Below are positions 8,052 to 17,145 of a DNA stretch of 64,000 nucleotides, piece after piece. A model generated the notes under the pieces. That model searched no databases. It was not told the DNA's origin and saw only the letters and a program-made list of their open reading frames with translations. Numbering within the stretch: position 1 is the first letter of the stretch; every line of letters starts with the position of its first letter. Position numbers and translations under genes: made by a program. The DNA comes from Cellulomonas telluris (GTDB lineage Bacteria > Actinomycetota > Actinomycetes > Actinomycetales > Cellulomonadaceae), in the NCBI RefSeq assembly GCF_004886325.1, contig NZ_QXFN01000003.1, forward strand, positions 682,001 through 746,000. Reading direction: 5' to 3'.

Positions 8052-8744
8052 TCACGGGGTCCGGTTGAGTATGAGCAGCATCCCCGCCAGGTTCAGCATG
8101 AAGTGGAGGGAGAACGCCCAGAAGAACCCCGTGGTCTCCTGGATCGACTTCGCCAGGACGAACCCGAGGAACGCCGACATGACGGCACCGACGAGCCCGT
8201 TCGGCGCGACGCCCCAGAAGTGGGACACGCCGAAGACGAGCGACCCCATCGCCAACCCGTACACCCGCGAGCCCGTGTGGTCGTCGCCCATCGTGACGTA
8301 GGGGAGCCGGAAGACCGCCTCCTCCGTGAAGGCGTTCATCGCCGCGAACGGGACGACCAGCGCGACGTAGGCCCAGTGGAACGTGAACCCGGCCGGGTGC
8401 ACCTGCACGAAGGTCGCCACCCCGACGACCGCCGTCATGATGAGGCCGAGGACCCACGCGTCGGACTCCCACCGCCCGCCGCCCGACCGGCCGACGAGCG
8501 GGCGCATCGGCCCGGTGCGCCTGAGGTTGAGGTAGCCGAGACGGATCCTCCCGGCGAAGGCGAAGGTCAGGAGCAGGGCCAGACCGGCCACCGGCAGGGC
8601 GCTGAGCTGGTAGTTCAGCATGCGGTTCACGAGGGGGCTCTCGAAGGGGCTGAACCGGAACAGCGGCGCGCCCGAGACCACGAACAGCAGTCCGGCGGTG
8701 AGCACCATGAGGAGGGAGAACACGCTCAGCCTGGCAGCCCTCAT
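8052..8744 (-). CDS. CPBP family intramembrane metalloprotease
   Basis: This is a 230-residue membrane protein with about six to seven hydrophobic helices. It carries the three motifs of the CPBP (Abi/CAAX protease and bacteriocin-processing) family: the glutamate pair in NAFTEEAVFR, then VFGVSHFWG, and a late conserved His in FSLHFMLNLAG. Members cleave within membranes or act in peptide maturation and immunity, and the substrate here is unknown. The start ATG at 8744 is preceded at 6 bases by GACACT (8756-8751), another leaderless arrangement. It stands alone on this strand and converges with the FMN reductase gene. Confidence 0.9.
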   Translation of the reverse strand: MRAARLSVFSLLMVLTAGLLFVVSGAPLFRFSPFESPLVNRMLNYQLSALPVAGLALLLTFAFAGRIRLGYLNLRRTGPMRPLVGRSGGGRWESDAWVLGLIMTAVVGVATFVQVHPAGFTFHWAYVALVVPFAAMNAFTEEAVFRLPYVTMGDDHTGSRVYGLAMGSLVFGVSHFWGVAPNGLVGAVMSAFLGFVLAKSIQETTGFFWAFSLHFMLNLAGMLLILNRTP

Positions 8745-8806
8745 GGGCCGAGTGTCCCAGCACGGTGCCGGCCGACGGGCGTCATGTCCGTGCGCGGCAT
8801 CCCGGC

Positions 8807-11311
8807 TCAGGCGTTACGTCCCGTCTCGTGCGGGACGGACGCGGTGACGACCGTGCCGTCCGGACGCCGAGTCCCGAGCCGCGCCTTCGGGTCCGGCACG
8901 CCCTCGATGCGCGGGCCCTGGTCGGTGAGCGGCACGACGACCGGCTCGTCGCCGACCTCGACGGGGGCGCCGCGCACCTGGACGGTCAGCGGCGGGCCGT
9001 CCTCGAGCGCGAGCTCGAGCGCGTCGCGACGCAGGCGCACCCGCAGCCGGCTGCCCCGCACCGCGAGGCGGAAGCCCAGCGCGTCCCAGGACGCGGGCAG
9101 GCGCGGGTCGAACGTGAGGACGCCGTCGTGGTGGCGCATGCCGCCGAACCCGCACACCAGCGCGCTCCACACCCCGCCGGCGGACGCGACGTGGACACCG
9201 TCGGACGCGTTGCCGTGCAGGTCGGCGAGGTCGACGTAGAGGGAGCGGTGGAAGTAGTGCAGGGCGAGGTCCTGGTAGCCGACCTCGGCCGCGACGATCG
9301 ACTGCACCACCGCGGACAGGGTCGAGTCACCGGTGGTGATCGTGTCGTAGTACTCGAAGTCGGCCCGCTTCTGCTCGGGCGTGAAGTCCGCGCCCTGCAG
9401 GAACAGCGCGAGGACGACGTCCGCCTGCTTGAGCACCTGGAAGCGGTAGATCACGAGCGGGTGGTAGTGCAGGAACAGCGGGCGCTTGTCCGGCGGGGTG
9501 CCGGCCAGGTCCCAGACCTCCCGCTCGTGGAACTGCGAGTCCTGCGGGTGGATGCCCAGGTGCGGGTCGTACGGGACCGCGAGGGCGTCGGCCACGCGTG
9601 TCCACTCCGCCGCCTCCTGGAGGTCCAGGTCCAGGCGTGCGCACAGCTGGGCGAACCACTCGGGGCGGCGTGCGGCGACGTCCCGCACGGCACGCGCGGC
9701 CCGTCGCAGGTTCGAGCGGGCCATCACGTTGGTGAACAGGTTGTCGTTCACGACGGTCGTGTACTCGTCGGGCCCGGTGACGCCGTGGATGTGGAACGAG
9801 TCGCCCCCGCCGTTCCCGCGCCAGAAGCCCAGGTCCGTCCACATCCGTGCGGTCTCGACGAGGATCTCCAGGCCCTCGCGGTCCATGAACTCCTCGTCGC
9901 CGGTGACCTCCACGTACGTGCCGACGGCGTGCGCGACGTCGGCGTCGATGTGGTACTGCGCCGTCCCGGCGGCGTAGTAGGCGGAGGCCTCCTCGCCGTT
10001 GATGGTCCGCCAGGGGAACAGCGCGCCGTCCTGCGTGAGCTCGCGCGCCCGGCGCCGCGCCGCGGGCAGCATCGTGTAGCGGAACCGCAGGGCGTTCCGC
10101 GCGACCTGCGGCGTCGTGTACGCGAAGAACGGCAGGACGTAGATCTCGGTGTCCCAGAAGTAGTGCCCCTCGTACCCGGAGCCGGTGACCCCCTTGGCGG
10201 GGATGCCGTCGCCGTCGGCGCGGGCGGCCGCCTGCGCGAGCTGGAACAGGTTCCAGCGGACCGCCTGCTGGGCCTCCGGGTCGCCCTCGACCTGCACGTC
10301 GGAGCGGTGCCAGTACGCGTCGAACCACGCGCGCTGCTGCGCGAGCTGCGCCTCCACGCCCTCGCCGCGCACCCGGTCGAGGGTCCGCCGGCAGCGGTCC
10401 GCCAGCTCGCGCGCGGGCACGGTGCGCGCCGTGTGGTAGCTGACGGTCTTCGTGATGGTGAGGGTCCGGTGCGGCTGCGCCCGGACGCGGACGACGTGCT
10501 TGGCGTCGTCGGGTCCCACCTCGGTGCCCGCGTCGTGGTCGTCGGGCGTGCGCACGTCGTGGTCGGCCGCGACGGCCAGCGTCATGCGGGACCGGGCGCA
10601 CCGGTAGCCGAGGACGATCCGACCCGCCTCGTCCGACGCCAGCTGCGGCTCGAGCACCCGGTCGCCCAGCGTCGGCGCGCGCCGCGGGTCGTCGCGCGCC
10701 GGCCCCTCGTCGCCCGGCTGGTCCGCGTACTCGTCGGCGCCGTCCTGGCGGTTGACGACGTGCGACGAGACGACCACCGGTGCCGGGCAGTCGAGGAGCG
10801 TCACCTCGAGCGTCATGACGGCGAGGTGCCGCGACGCCATCGACACCATCCGCCGGGAGCGCACCTGCACGCGGTTGCCGGACGGCGTGCGCCACACGAG
10901 CTCGGTCGTGAGCAGGCCGGCGGCCAGGTCGAGGGCGCGCTCGTACTCCACGAGGTCGGCGACGCCGAGGACGAGCGGCTCGTCGTCGACGTACAGGCGC
11001 ATCACCGTCGCGTCGGGCACGTTGACGATCGTCTGCCCGACCTCCGCGAAGCCGAACGCCTCCTCGGGGTGGCGGATCGGCCACGTCTCGTGGAACCCGT
11101 TGACGTACGCGCCGTGGGCGTGGCTCGGGCGCCCCTCGGTCGTGCTGCCGCGGATGCCGAGGTACCCGTTCCCGACGGCGAACAGGGTCTCGGTCGTGCC
11201 GAGGTCGTGAGTCGCGAACGATGTCTCGACCAGGCGCCACGGCGCGGCGGGGAAGCGCACGCGGTCGAGGGGCGACGGCGGCCCGGCCTCGTCGTCCGCG
11301 AACGGGGTCAC
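8807..11311 (-). CDS. Glycoside hydrolase family 65 disaccharide phosphorylase
   Basis: This 834-residue enzyme fits the GH65 phosphorylases (maltose, trehalose, kojibiose). The N-terminal beta-sandwich shows ETLFAVGNGYLGIRGSTTEG. The alpha/alpha barrel has GSGYEGHYFWDTEIYVLPFF, and the GVTGPDEYT motif carries the catalytic glutamate near residue 513. A late VVIYRFQVLKQADVVLALF segment also matches the family. Phosphorolysis by this family gives beta-glucose-1-phosphate. The GTG start overlaps the stop of the upstream HAD gene by 4 bases (GTGA), so the two are translated together, and the HAD partner would turn beta-glucose-1-phosphate into glucose-6-phosphate. Which disaccharide is used cannot be read from the sequence. 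Confidence 0.94.
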   Translation of the reverse strand: MTPFADDEAGPPSPLDRVRFPAAPWRLVETSFATHDLGTTETLFAVGNGYLGIRGSTTEGRPSHAHGAYVNGFHETWPIRHPEEAFGFAEVGQTIVNVPDATVMRLYVDDEPLVLGVADLVEYERALDLAAGLLTTELVWRTPSGNRVQVRSRRMVSMASRHLAVMTLEVTLLDCPAPVVVSSHVVNRQDGADEYADQPGDEGPARDDPRRAPTLGDRVLEPQLASDEAGRIVLGYRCARSRMTLAVAADHDVRTPDDHDAGTEVGPDDAKHVVRVRAQPHRTLTITKTVSYHTARTVPARELADRCRRTLDRVRGEGVEAQLAQQRAWFDAYWHRSDVQVEGDPEAQQAVRWNLFQLAQAAARADGDGIPAKGVTGSGYEGHYFWDTEIYVLPFFAYTTPQVARNALRFRYTMLPAARRRARELTQDGALFPWRTINGEEASAYYAAGTAQYHIDADVAHAVGTYVEVTGDEEFMDREGLEILVETARMWTDLGFWRGNGGGDSFHIHGVTGPDEYTTVVNDNLFTNVMARSNLRRAARAVRDVAARRPEWFAQLCARLDLDLQEAAEWTRVADALAVPYDPHLGIHPQDSQFHEREVWDLAGTPPDKRPLFLHYHPLVIYRFQVLKQADVVLALFLQGADFTPEQKRADFEYYDTITTGDSTLSAVVQSIVAAEVGYQDLALHYFHRSLYVDLADLHGNASDGVHVASAGGVWSALVCGFGGMRHHDGVLTFDPRLPASWDALGFRLAVRGSRLRVRLRRDALELALEDGPPLTVQVRGAPVEVGDEPVVVPLTDQGPRIEGVPDPKARLGTRRPDGTVVTASVPHETGRNA

Positions 11312-12021
11312 GGCGCGACCAGCTCCGTCAGCCGTGTGACGACGACGTCGGCGCCCGCCGCGCGCAGCGCCTCGGCACCGGCCCCGCGGTCCACCCCGAC
11401 GACGAGCCCGAAGCCGCCCGCCGCACCGGCGGCGACCCCCGAGACGGCGTCCTCCAGCACCACGCACCGGCCGGCGGGAACGCCCAGCGCGTGCGCCGCG
11501 TGCGCGAACGTCGCGGGCGACGGCTTGCCCGCCAGGCCCTCGCGCGCGGCCACGACCCCGTCGACGACGAGCCGGAACCGGTCCGTCAGGCGAGCGGCGT
11601 CCAGCACGGCCCGCGCGTTGCGGGAGCTCGAGACGACGGCGCAGGGCAGGCCCGCCACGGCGAGCCGGTCGAGCAGGGCGACGGCGTCCGGGTAGGCCTC
11701 GACGCCGTCGGCGAGCAGCCGCAGGACGTGCGCGTTCTTGGCGTTGCCGACCGCGTGCACCGTGCCGTCGCCGGGCGGGTCCTCGGGCGACCCCTCGGGC
11801 AGCACGACCGCCCGGGACGCCAGGACCGCTCGCACGGCGTCGTAGCGCGGCCGGCCGTCGACGTACCGGAAGTAGTCGTCGTCGCCGTACGGCGGCTCGA
11901 TGCCCCGCGAGCGGAACAGGGCGGTGAAGGTCGCGTCCCAGGCGCGCATGTGCACCAGCGCCGTGGGCGTCAGCACCCCGTCCAGGTCGAACAGCGCGGC
12001 GTCGTACCGATCCCAGTCCAT
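11308..12021 (-). CDS. pgmB: HAD-family beta-phosphoglucomutase
   Basis: This is a 237-residue HAD-superfamily enzyme. The nucleophile motif is ALFDLDGVLT, with Asp12 and the acid/base Asp14. It is followed by the cap helices, CAVVSSSRNARAVL as motif II, GKPSPATFAHAA with the motif III lysine, and CVVLEDAVSGVAAG as motif IV. The length and order fit beta-phosphoglucomutase, which interconverts beta-glucose-1-phosphate and glucose-6-phosphate. The GH65 phosphorylase directly downstream, with overlapping codons, strongly supports this. I chose the ATG at 12021 because GGGAGG lies just upstream. A -10 candidate TACCGT lies at 12052-12047. The gene is divergent from poxB. Confidence 0.92.
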   Translation of the reverse strand: MDWDRYDAALFDLDGVLTPTALVHMRAWDATFTALFRSRGIEPPYGDDDYFRYVDGRPRYDAVRAVLASRAVVLPEGSPEDPPGDGTVHAVGNAKNAHVLRLLADGVEAYPDAVALLDRLAVAGLPCAVVSSSRNARAVLDAARLTDRFRLVVDGVVAAREGLAGKPSPATFAHAAHALGVPAGRCVVLEDAVSGVAAGAAGGFGLVVGVDRGAGAEALRAAGADVVVTRLTELVAP

Positions 12022-12146
12022 GCGCCTCCCGTCGCCGGTCGCGCCCACGGTAGCCGCGGCGGGCGCCGCGGGCCGGGCGAGCGGGACGGCGGGCCCGCAC
12101 CCGCGGTGCTAGGAAGGAGGGACACCCCCTCGGCGAAGGAGAACCC

Positions 12147-13874
12147 GTGGCCGTCACGATCGCCCAGACCATCGTCGCCACCCTGCGAGCCAACCGCGTC
12201 GAACGCGTCTACGGCATCCCCGGCGACTCCCTCAACGGCTTCACCGACGCGATCCGCCGGGACGGCTCGATCGAGTGGGTCCTCACGCGGCACGAGGAGG
12301 CGGCGGCGCTGGCGGCCGCCGCCGAGGCCGAGCTGACCGGCAGGCTCGCCGTCTGCGTGGGCAGCGGCGGCCCGGGCAACCTGCACCTGATCAACGGCCT
12401 GTACGACGCGGCGCGCAGCCGGGTGCCCGTGCTGGCGATCGCCGCGCACATCCCCAGCACCGAGATCGGCAGCGGCTACTTCCAGGAGACGCACCCGCAG
12501 GAGCTGTTCCGCGAGTGCAGCGTCTACCGGGAGCTGGTGTCGGACCCGGCGCAGATGCCCCGGATGCTCGAGATCGCGATGCGCAGCGCGATCGAGCAGC
12601 GCGGCGTGTCGGTCCTCGTCCTGCCCGGCGACGTCGCCCTGCAGCGCGCGGCGAGCGAGCGGGTGGTCGTGGTCCCGCAGGCCCGGCCGCGGGTCGTGCC
12701 CGCCGCCGACGAGCTGGCCGCGGCGGCCGACCTGCTCAACGCGGGACGACGCACCACGATCCTCGCGGGAGCGGGCGTGGGGGACGCGCACGACGACGTC
12801 GTCGCGCTCGCGGACCGGCTGGCCGCCCCGATCGTCCACACGATGCGCGGCAAGGACCGGATCGAGTACGACAACCCGTTCGACGTCGGCATGACGGGCC
12901 TGCTCGGGTTCGCCTCCGGCTACCGCGCGATGGACGGCGCCGACACGCTGCTGATGCTGGGGACCGACTTCCCCTACCAGCAGTTCTTCCCGCAGGACGC
13001 GCGGGTCGTGCAGGTCGACATCCGCGGGGAGCAGCTCGGCAGGCGCACGCCGCTCGCCCTGGGCCTCGTGGGCGACGTGGGGGAGACGGCCCGGGCGCTG
13101 CTGCCCCTGATCGACGGGGGCCGCGACCGCGCGCACCTCGACGACGCCGTGGACCACTACGCGAAGACGCGCGCCCGCCTCGACGACCTGGCCACCGAGT
13201 CGCGCGGCAACCGGCCGATCCACCCGCAGTACGTCGCACGGCTCGTCGACGAGCTGGCGTCCGACGACGCCGTCCTCATCCCCGACGTGGGCTCGCCCGT
13301 CATCTACGCCGCCCGGTACCTGCACACCGGCGGCGGGCGTCGCCTCATCGGCTCGTTCACCCACGGCACGATGGCGAACGCGCTGTCGCACGCCATCGGC
13401 GCGCAGAGCGCGTTCCCCGGCCGGCAGGTGGTCGCCCTGGCCGGCGACGGCGGGCTCGCCATGCTGCTGGGGGAGCTCATGACGCTCGCGCAGCACCGGC
13501 TGCCCGTGAAGGTCGTCGTGTTCAACAACGCGTCGCTGAACTTCATCGAGCTGGAGATGAAGGCCGCGGGCTTCGTCAACTACGGCACCGGCCTGCAGAA
13601 CCCGAGCTTCGCGGCCGTCGCGGAGGCGATGGGCGTGCGGGGCGTGCGGGTGGAGCGGTCCAAGGACCTGCGCGGCGCCCTGGCCGAGGCGTTCGCGCAC
13701 GACGGCCCCGCGCTGATCGACGTCGTCACCGAGCGCGACGAGCTGTCGATCCCGCCGAAGGTCACGGCGGAGCAGGTCAAGGGGTTCACCCTCTACGCCA
13801 TCCGCACCGTGCTCTCCGGACGTGGGGACGAGCTGCTCGACCTGGCGGGCGCCAACTACCGGCAGCTGTTCTAG
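12147..13874 (+). CDS. poxB: Thiamine-diphosphate pyruvate dehydrogenase (quinone) / pyruvate oxidase
   Basis: This is a 575-residue ThDP enzyme, the same size as E. coli PoxB. The N-terminal Pyr domain has ERVYGIPGDSLNGFTDAI and the active-site glutamate in RHEEAAALAAAA. It is followed by VCVGSGGPGNLHLINGLYDA, the central FAD-binding domain, and a C-terminal PP domain with VALAGDGGLAMLLGE and VVVFNNASLNFIE. The reaction is oxidative decarboxylation of pyruvate to acetate and CO2, with electrons passed to quinone at the membrane. The GTG start has GGCGAAGGAG upstream. A specialised acetolactate synthase-like role is less likely given the overall match. Its stop codon overlaps that of the convergent membrane protein gene. 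Confidence 0.9.
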   Translation: MAVTIAQTIVATLRANRVERVYGIPGDSLNGFTDAIRRDGSIEWVLTRHEEAAALAAAAEAELTGRLAVCVGSGGPGNLHLINGLYDAARSRVPVLAIAAHIPSTEIGSGYFQETHPQELFRECSVYRELVSDPAQMPRMLEIAMRSAIEQRGVSVLVLPGDVALQRAASERVVVVPQARPRVVPAADELAAAADLLNAGRRTTILAGAGVGDAHDDVVALADRLAAPIVHTMRGKDRIEYDNPFDVGMTGLLGFASGYRAMDGADTLLMLGTDFPYQQFFPQDARVVQVDIRGEQLGRRTPLALGLVGDVGETARALLPLIDGGRDRAHLDDAVDHYAKTRARLDDLATESRGNRPIHPQYVARLVDELASDDAVLIPDVGSPVIYAARYLHTGGGRRLIGSFTHGTMANALSHAIGAQSAFPGRQVVALAGDGGLAMLLGELMTLAQHRLPVKVVVFNNASLNFIELEMKAAGFVNYGTGLQNPSFAAVAEAMGVRGVRVERSKDLRGALAEAFAHDGPALIDVVTERDELSIPPKVTAEQVKGFTLYAIRTVLSGRGDELLDLAGANYRQLF

Positions 13875-14494
13875 CGGGTGGCCGCCTCGCGGCGCGGCGG
13901 GCGCAGCCCCAGGGACCGCAGCTCGAGCGCGGCCAGGGCGTGCACGACGTCCGCGTCGCCGCGCCGCCACGCGTCGGCCGGGTCGTCGCACACGCGGGCG
14001 AGCCGCGTCACGGGCTGGCCGGCCAGCGCCCGCAGGGCGAACAGGTCGAGGTCCGCGGCGGAGTCGACCAGGCGCGCGGCGGCGCCAGCCCGGCGCGCGA
14101 ACGACCAGCGCGCGCGCACCCACGCCACCAGCACCACGAGCACGGGCCCGAGCGCGACGGCCACCGCCACCGCCAGGGCCAGGCGCGCCGCACCGTCCTG
14201 GACCTGCACCCCCGCGGCCGCGATCGAGCCCGCCGCCCCGCCGGCGGCGTCGAACGGCGCCCGGACCTCGTCCCCGACGACCGGGATCCCCGACACGGAC
14301 CGGCCGGCGGAGGTCAGCCCCTCGCGCAGGGACGTCCCGGCGTCCTCGAGCGTCCGCCCGGGTGCCCCGAGCCGCGCGACCAGGTCGTGCAGCCACCGGG
14401 CCACCCACAGCCAGCCGGCGACCCAGGCGAGCACCGCCAGGTCGCCGAGGACCTGCCGGGTGCACCGGGCCGCGTCCTGCGCGTAGAACCTCAT
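13871..14494 (-). CDS. Membrane protein of unknown function
   Basis: I do not recognise this 207-residue protein. It has an N-terminal hydrophobic helix (LGDLAVLAWVAGWLWVARWL), a soluble loop rich in Gly, Ser and Asp from about 45 to 105 (GIPVVGDEVRAPFDAAGGAA), a second long hydrophobic helix (LALAVAVAVALGPVLVVLV), and a basic cytoplasmic tail with RALAGQPVTRLARV. This suggests two membrane spans with an exposed loop. The start at 14494 is preferred because CACCAT lies 7 bases upstream as a weak -10. An in-frame ATG at 14503 is possible. The stop codons of this gene and poxB share bases in CTAG, so the two transcripts converge without a gap. Confidence 0.75.
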   Translation of the reverse strand: MRFYAQDAARCTRQVLGDLAVLAWVAGWLWVARWLHDLVARLGAPGRTLEDAGTSLREGLTSAGRSVSGIPVVGDEVRAPFDAAGGAAGSIAAAGVQVQDGAARLALAVAVAVALGPVLVVLVAWVRARWSFARRAGAAARLVDSAADLDLFALRALAGQPVTRLARVCDDPADAWRRGDADVVHALAALELRSLGLRPPRREAATR

Positions 14495-14569
14495 GCGGCA
14501 CATGGTGGTGCTCGACCGGGCCCGGCGCACCGCGGAGGCGGCCCTGCGGCACCGGCCTAGGCTGCCGGT

Positions 14570-15310
14570 ATGCCGGGTCCCGGGCACTTCGACGCGCACG
14601 CCGACGTGTACGAGCGCGCCCGGCCGCCGTACCCGCCGGCGCTGTGGGAGCGGCTGCGGGAGCTCGGGCTGCTCGCACCCGGGGTCCGCGTCGTCGAGCT
14701 GGGCGCCGGGACGGGGCAGGCCACCGGGCCGCTGGTCGACGCGGGGACGGTCGTGACCGCGGTCGAGCCCGGTCCCGCGCTCGCCGAGCGCCTGGCCCGG
14801 CGCCTGCCGTCGGTGACCGCCGTGGTCGGCACCGCGGAGGAGGTGCCGCTGCCCGCTGCGGCGTTCGACCTCGCGGTGGTCGCGACCGCCGTGCACTGGC
14901 TCGACCTGGGCGTCGTCCTGCCCGCCGTGCACCGCGCTCTGGTGCCCGGCGGGCACCTGCTCGTGTGGCGGACGGCGTTCGGGGACCCGGACGTGCCCGT
15001 GACGGCGTTCCGGCGCACGGTCGCGGAGATCACGGGACGGCGTCCGGGGCCACCCCGCCCGGGCCCGGGAGAGCTCGACACGGAGGAGTGGGTGCGCCGC
15101 CTGACGGCCGGCGACCGCTTCGCGGTCCGCCACGTCGAACACTTCCGCTGGTCCGTCGAGCTCGACGCAGGGCAGGTGCGCGACCTGTTCACCACCTTCA
15201 GCGACTGGACCTCCGCCGAGGTGGACGAGGCGGCTGCGGCCGTCCGCGCGCTCGGCGGGCGCGTCCTCGAGCACTACGTCACGCCCCTGGTCGTCCTGCG
15301 GGCGGTGTGA
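14570..15310 (+). CDS. Class I SAM-dependent methyltransferase
   Basis: This is a 246-residue Rossmann-fold methyltransferase of the Methyltransf_11/25 type. Motif I, the SAM-binding loop, is VVELGAGTGQATGPLVDAG at about residues 43-62. The acidic end of strand 2 is VEPGPALAE, motif II is FDLAVVATAVHWLD, and the post-motif strand is LVPGGHLLVWR. The N-terminus (HFDAHADVYERARPPYP) is typical of small-molecule methyltransferases in actinobacteria. The acceptor is unknown. TAGGCT at 14558-14563 lies 6 bases before the ATG, as in the other leaderless genes here. Confidence 0.93.
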   Translation: MPGPGHFDAHADVYERARPPYPPALWERLRELGLLAPGVRVVELGAGTGQATGPLVDAGTVVTAVEPGPALAERLARRLPSVTAVVGTAEEVPLPAAAFDLAVVATAVHWLDLGVVLPAVHRALVPGGHLLVWRTAFGDPDVPVTAFRRTVAEITGRRPGPPRPGPGELDTEEWVRRLTAGDRFAVRHVEHFRWSVELDAGQVRDLFTTFSDWTSAEVDEAAAAVRALGGRVLEHYVTPLVVLRAV

Positions 15311-15328
15311 CCGCGGGGAGACGGACGG

Positions 15329-17035
15329 TCAGCCGGTGCCCCGCCCCTCGCCGCCCCCTCGCGACCACCAGCGGGCGGGCCGGGTCCGCGCCGCCACCTC
15401 CGTCGCGACGTCGTCGACGAGCCTCTCGCGCAGCATCCGGCGCTCCGCGCGCAGGAGCTCGGTGTGCTCGCGGTGCAGCGCGCGCGTCGTCGCCACCGCC
15501 ATGCCGATCATCACGACGCTGAACGGCAGCGCGATGAGGATGGCCGCGGTCTGCAGCGCCACGAGCCCGCCCGCGAGGAGCAGCGCGATCGCGAGGACGC
15601 CCGACAGCGCGGCCCACGTCACCCGGATCACCACGCGGGGGTTCGGGTCGCCGCCCGACGCGAGCATCGCGACCACGAGGGACCCGGAGTCGGCCGACGT
15701 CACGAAGAACAGCGCCACCAGGACGATCGCCAGCACGGACAGCACCGAGCCCCAGGGCAGGTCGCCCAGCAGGTCGAACAGCGCGTTCTCGGGGACGACC
15801 GTGCCGTCCGCGGGGACCATCCCGCCGTCGCCGAACAGCTCGCGGTACAGCGCGCTGCCGCCCAGCACCGAGAACCACAGGAACGTGATGAGCGTGGGCA
15901 CGAGCAGCACGCCGCCGACGAACTCCCGCACCGTGCGGCCGCGGGAGATGCGCGCGATGAAGACGCCGACGAAGGGTGCCCACGAGATCCACCAGCCCCA
16001 GTAGAACGTCGTCCACGCCGCCTGCCACGCCTCGCCGGCCTCGCCGGCGTAGGCGCTCACGTTGAACGTGAGGGGCAGCACGTTCGCCAGGTACACGCCG
16101 AGCGACTGCACGAACTCGCGCAGCAGGAACAGCGTCGGGCCGAGGACCAGGATCGCGACCAGCAGGACGCCTGCCATGGTCACGTTCACGTTGGACAGCC
16201 ACTTCAGGCCGCGGTCGAGGCCGGACACGACGGACGCGGTGGCCGCCGCGGTGATGACGAGGATGAGCACCACCTGGACGCCCGTCGACGGCGACAGCAC
16301 GCCGATGTGGTCCAGACCGGCCGTGATCTGCAGCACCCCCAGCCCCAGGGACGTCGCGACGCCGAACACGGTGCCGACGACCGCGGTGACGTCGATGACG
16401 TCCCCGAGCCGGCCGCGGACCCGCTCGCCGAACAGCGGCTCGAGCGCCCAGCGGATCGACACCGGCCGGCCGCGGCGGTGGATCGCGTACGCGAGCGCGA
16501 GGCCGACGACGACGTAGATCGCCCAGGCGTGCACACCCCAGTGCAGGTACGTCTGCGCCATCGCCTGCTCCGCCAGGCGCTCGGGAACGCCGGTCACGCC
16601 GGGCTTCGGCGAGGCGAAGTGGGAGAGCGGCTCGGCGACGCCCCAGAAGACGAGACCGATGCCCATCCCCGCCGCGAACAGCATCGAGAACCAGGGGCCG
16701 AGCCGGAACTCGGGGGTCGCGTCGTCGTCGCCGAGCACGATGTCGCCCCAGCGTCCGAGGCCGACCCACAGCGCGAACGCGACGAACGCCGCGACGAGCA
16801 GCACGTAGTACCAGCCGAAGGCGCCGACGACGTTCTCCTGGAGCGCGCCGATCGCCGCGCCCGCCGCCCGCGGGAAGGCGATCGCGACGGCGGCGACCAC
16901 GGCGATCACCGCCAGCGCGGGCCAGTAGACCGCGGGGTGCATCCCGCCGCGTCCCGTCCCGTAGGTGGCCGTGCTCTCCCCGGCGTCGGGGGTCAGGTCG
17001 TCGGTGCCGCTGCTCACGGTGGTCAGGTCCTCCAT
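15329..17035 (-). CDS. BCCT family betaine/carnitine/choline transporter
   Basis: This is a 568-residue membrane protein with about 12 helices. The BCCT family signatures are clear: FAAGMGIGLVFWGVAEPLSH, the substrate-site YLHWGVHAWAIYVVVG, and YWGWWISWAPFVGVFIARIS followed by RGRTVREF. The family imports quaternary ammonium osmolytes (glycine betaine, ectoine, carnitine or choline) with sodium or protons. The Glu- and Arg-rich C-terminal tail (REHTELLRAERRMLRERLV) resembles the tails that sense osmotic stress in BetP-like members. The ATG at 17035 is chosen because upstream codons in the frame lack family character. It is divergent from thrE with a gap of 110 bases. Confidence 0.94.
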   Translation of the reverse strand: MEDLTTVSSGTDDLTPDAGESTATYGTGRGGMHPAVYWPALAVIAVVAAVAIAFPRAAGAAIGALQENVVGAFGWYYVLLVAAFVAFALWVGLGRWGDIVLGDDDATPEFRLGPWFSMLFAAGMGIGLVFWGVAEPLSHFASPKPGVTGVPERLAEQAMAQTYLHWGVHAWAIYVVVGLALAYAIHRRGRPVSIRWALEPLFGERVRGRLGDVIDVTAVVGTVFGVATSLGLGVLQITAGLDHIGVLSPSTGVQVVLILVITAAATASVVSGLDRGLKWLSNVNVTMAGVLLVAILVLGPTLFLLREFVQSLGVYLANVLPLTFNVSAYAGEAGEAWQAAWTTFYWGWWISWAPFVGVFIARISRGRTVREFVGGVLLVPTLITFLWFSVLGGSALYRELFGDGGMVPADGTVVPENALFDLLGDLPWGSVLSVLAIVLVALFFVTSADSGSLVVAMLASGGDPNPRVVIRVTWAALSGVLAIALLLAGGLVALQTAAILIALPFSVVMIGMAVATTRALHREHTELLRAERRMLRERLVDDVATEVAARTRPARWWSRGGGEGRGTG

Positions 17036-17145
17036 CTCGTCGTGCTGCGTCCCAGGGTCACAGGGCCCGCACGCCGACGCACCCGGGAACCGGGGAGCCG
17101 CCCGGCGTGACGGCCGTGACACCTGCGTCGCGTTAGCCTCGGCGG

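Noticed and set aside
8765-11695. A 976-codon plus-strand frame opposite the GH65 gene
   Set aside because: Same reason: the composition is Arg/Val/Gly-rich noise, and the minus strand holds a complete GH65 enzyme with its catalytic motif.
12022-12193. Reading GH65 and the upstream HAD gene as one 1128-residue fusion
   Set aside because: The long frame only reflects a lack of stops. The HAD protein is coded in a different frame, with its stop overlapping a GTG start of the GH65 gene at 11311.
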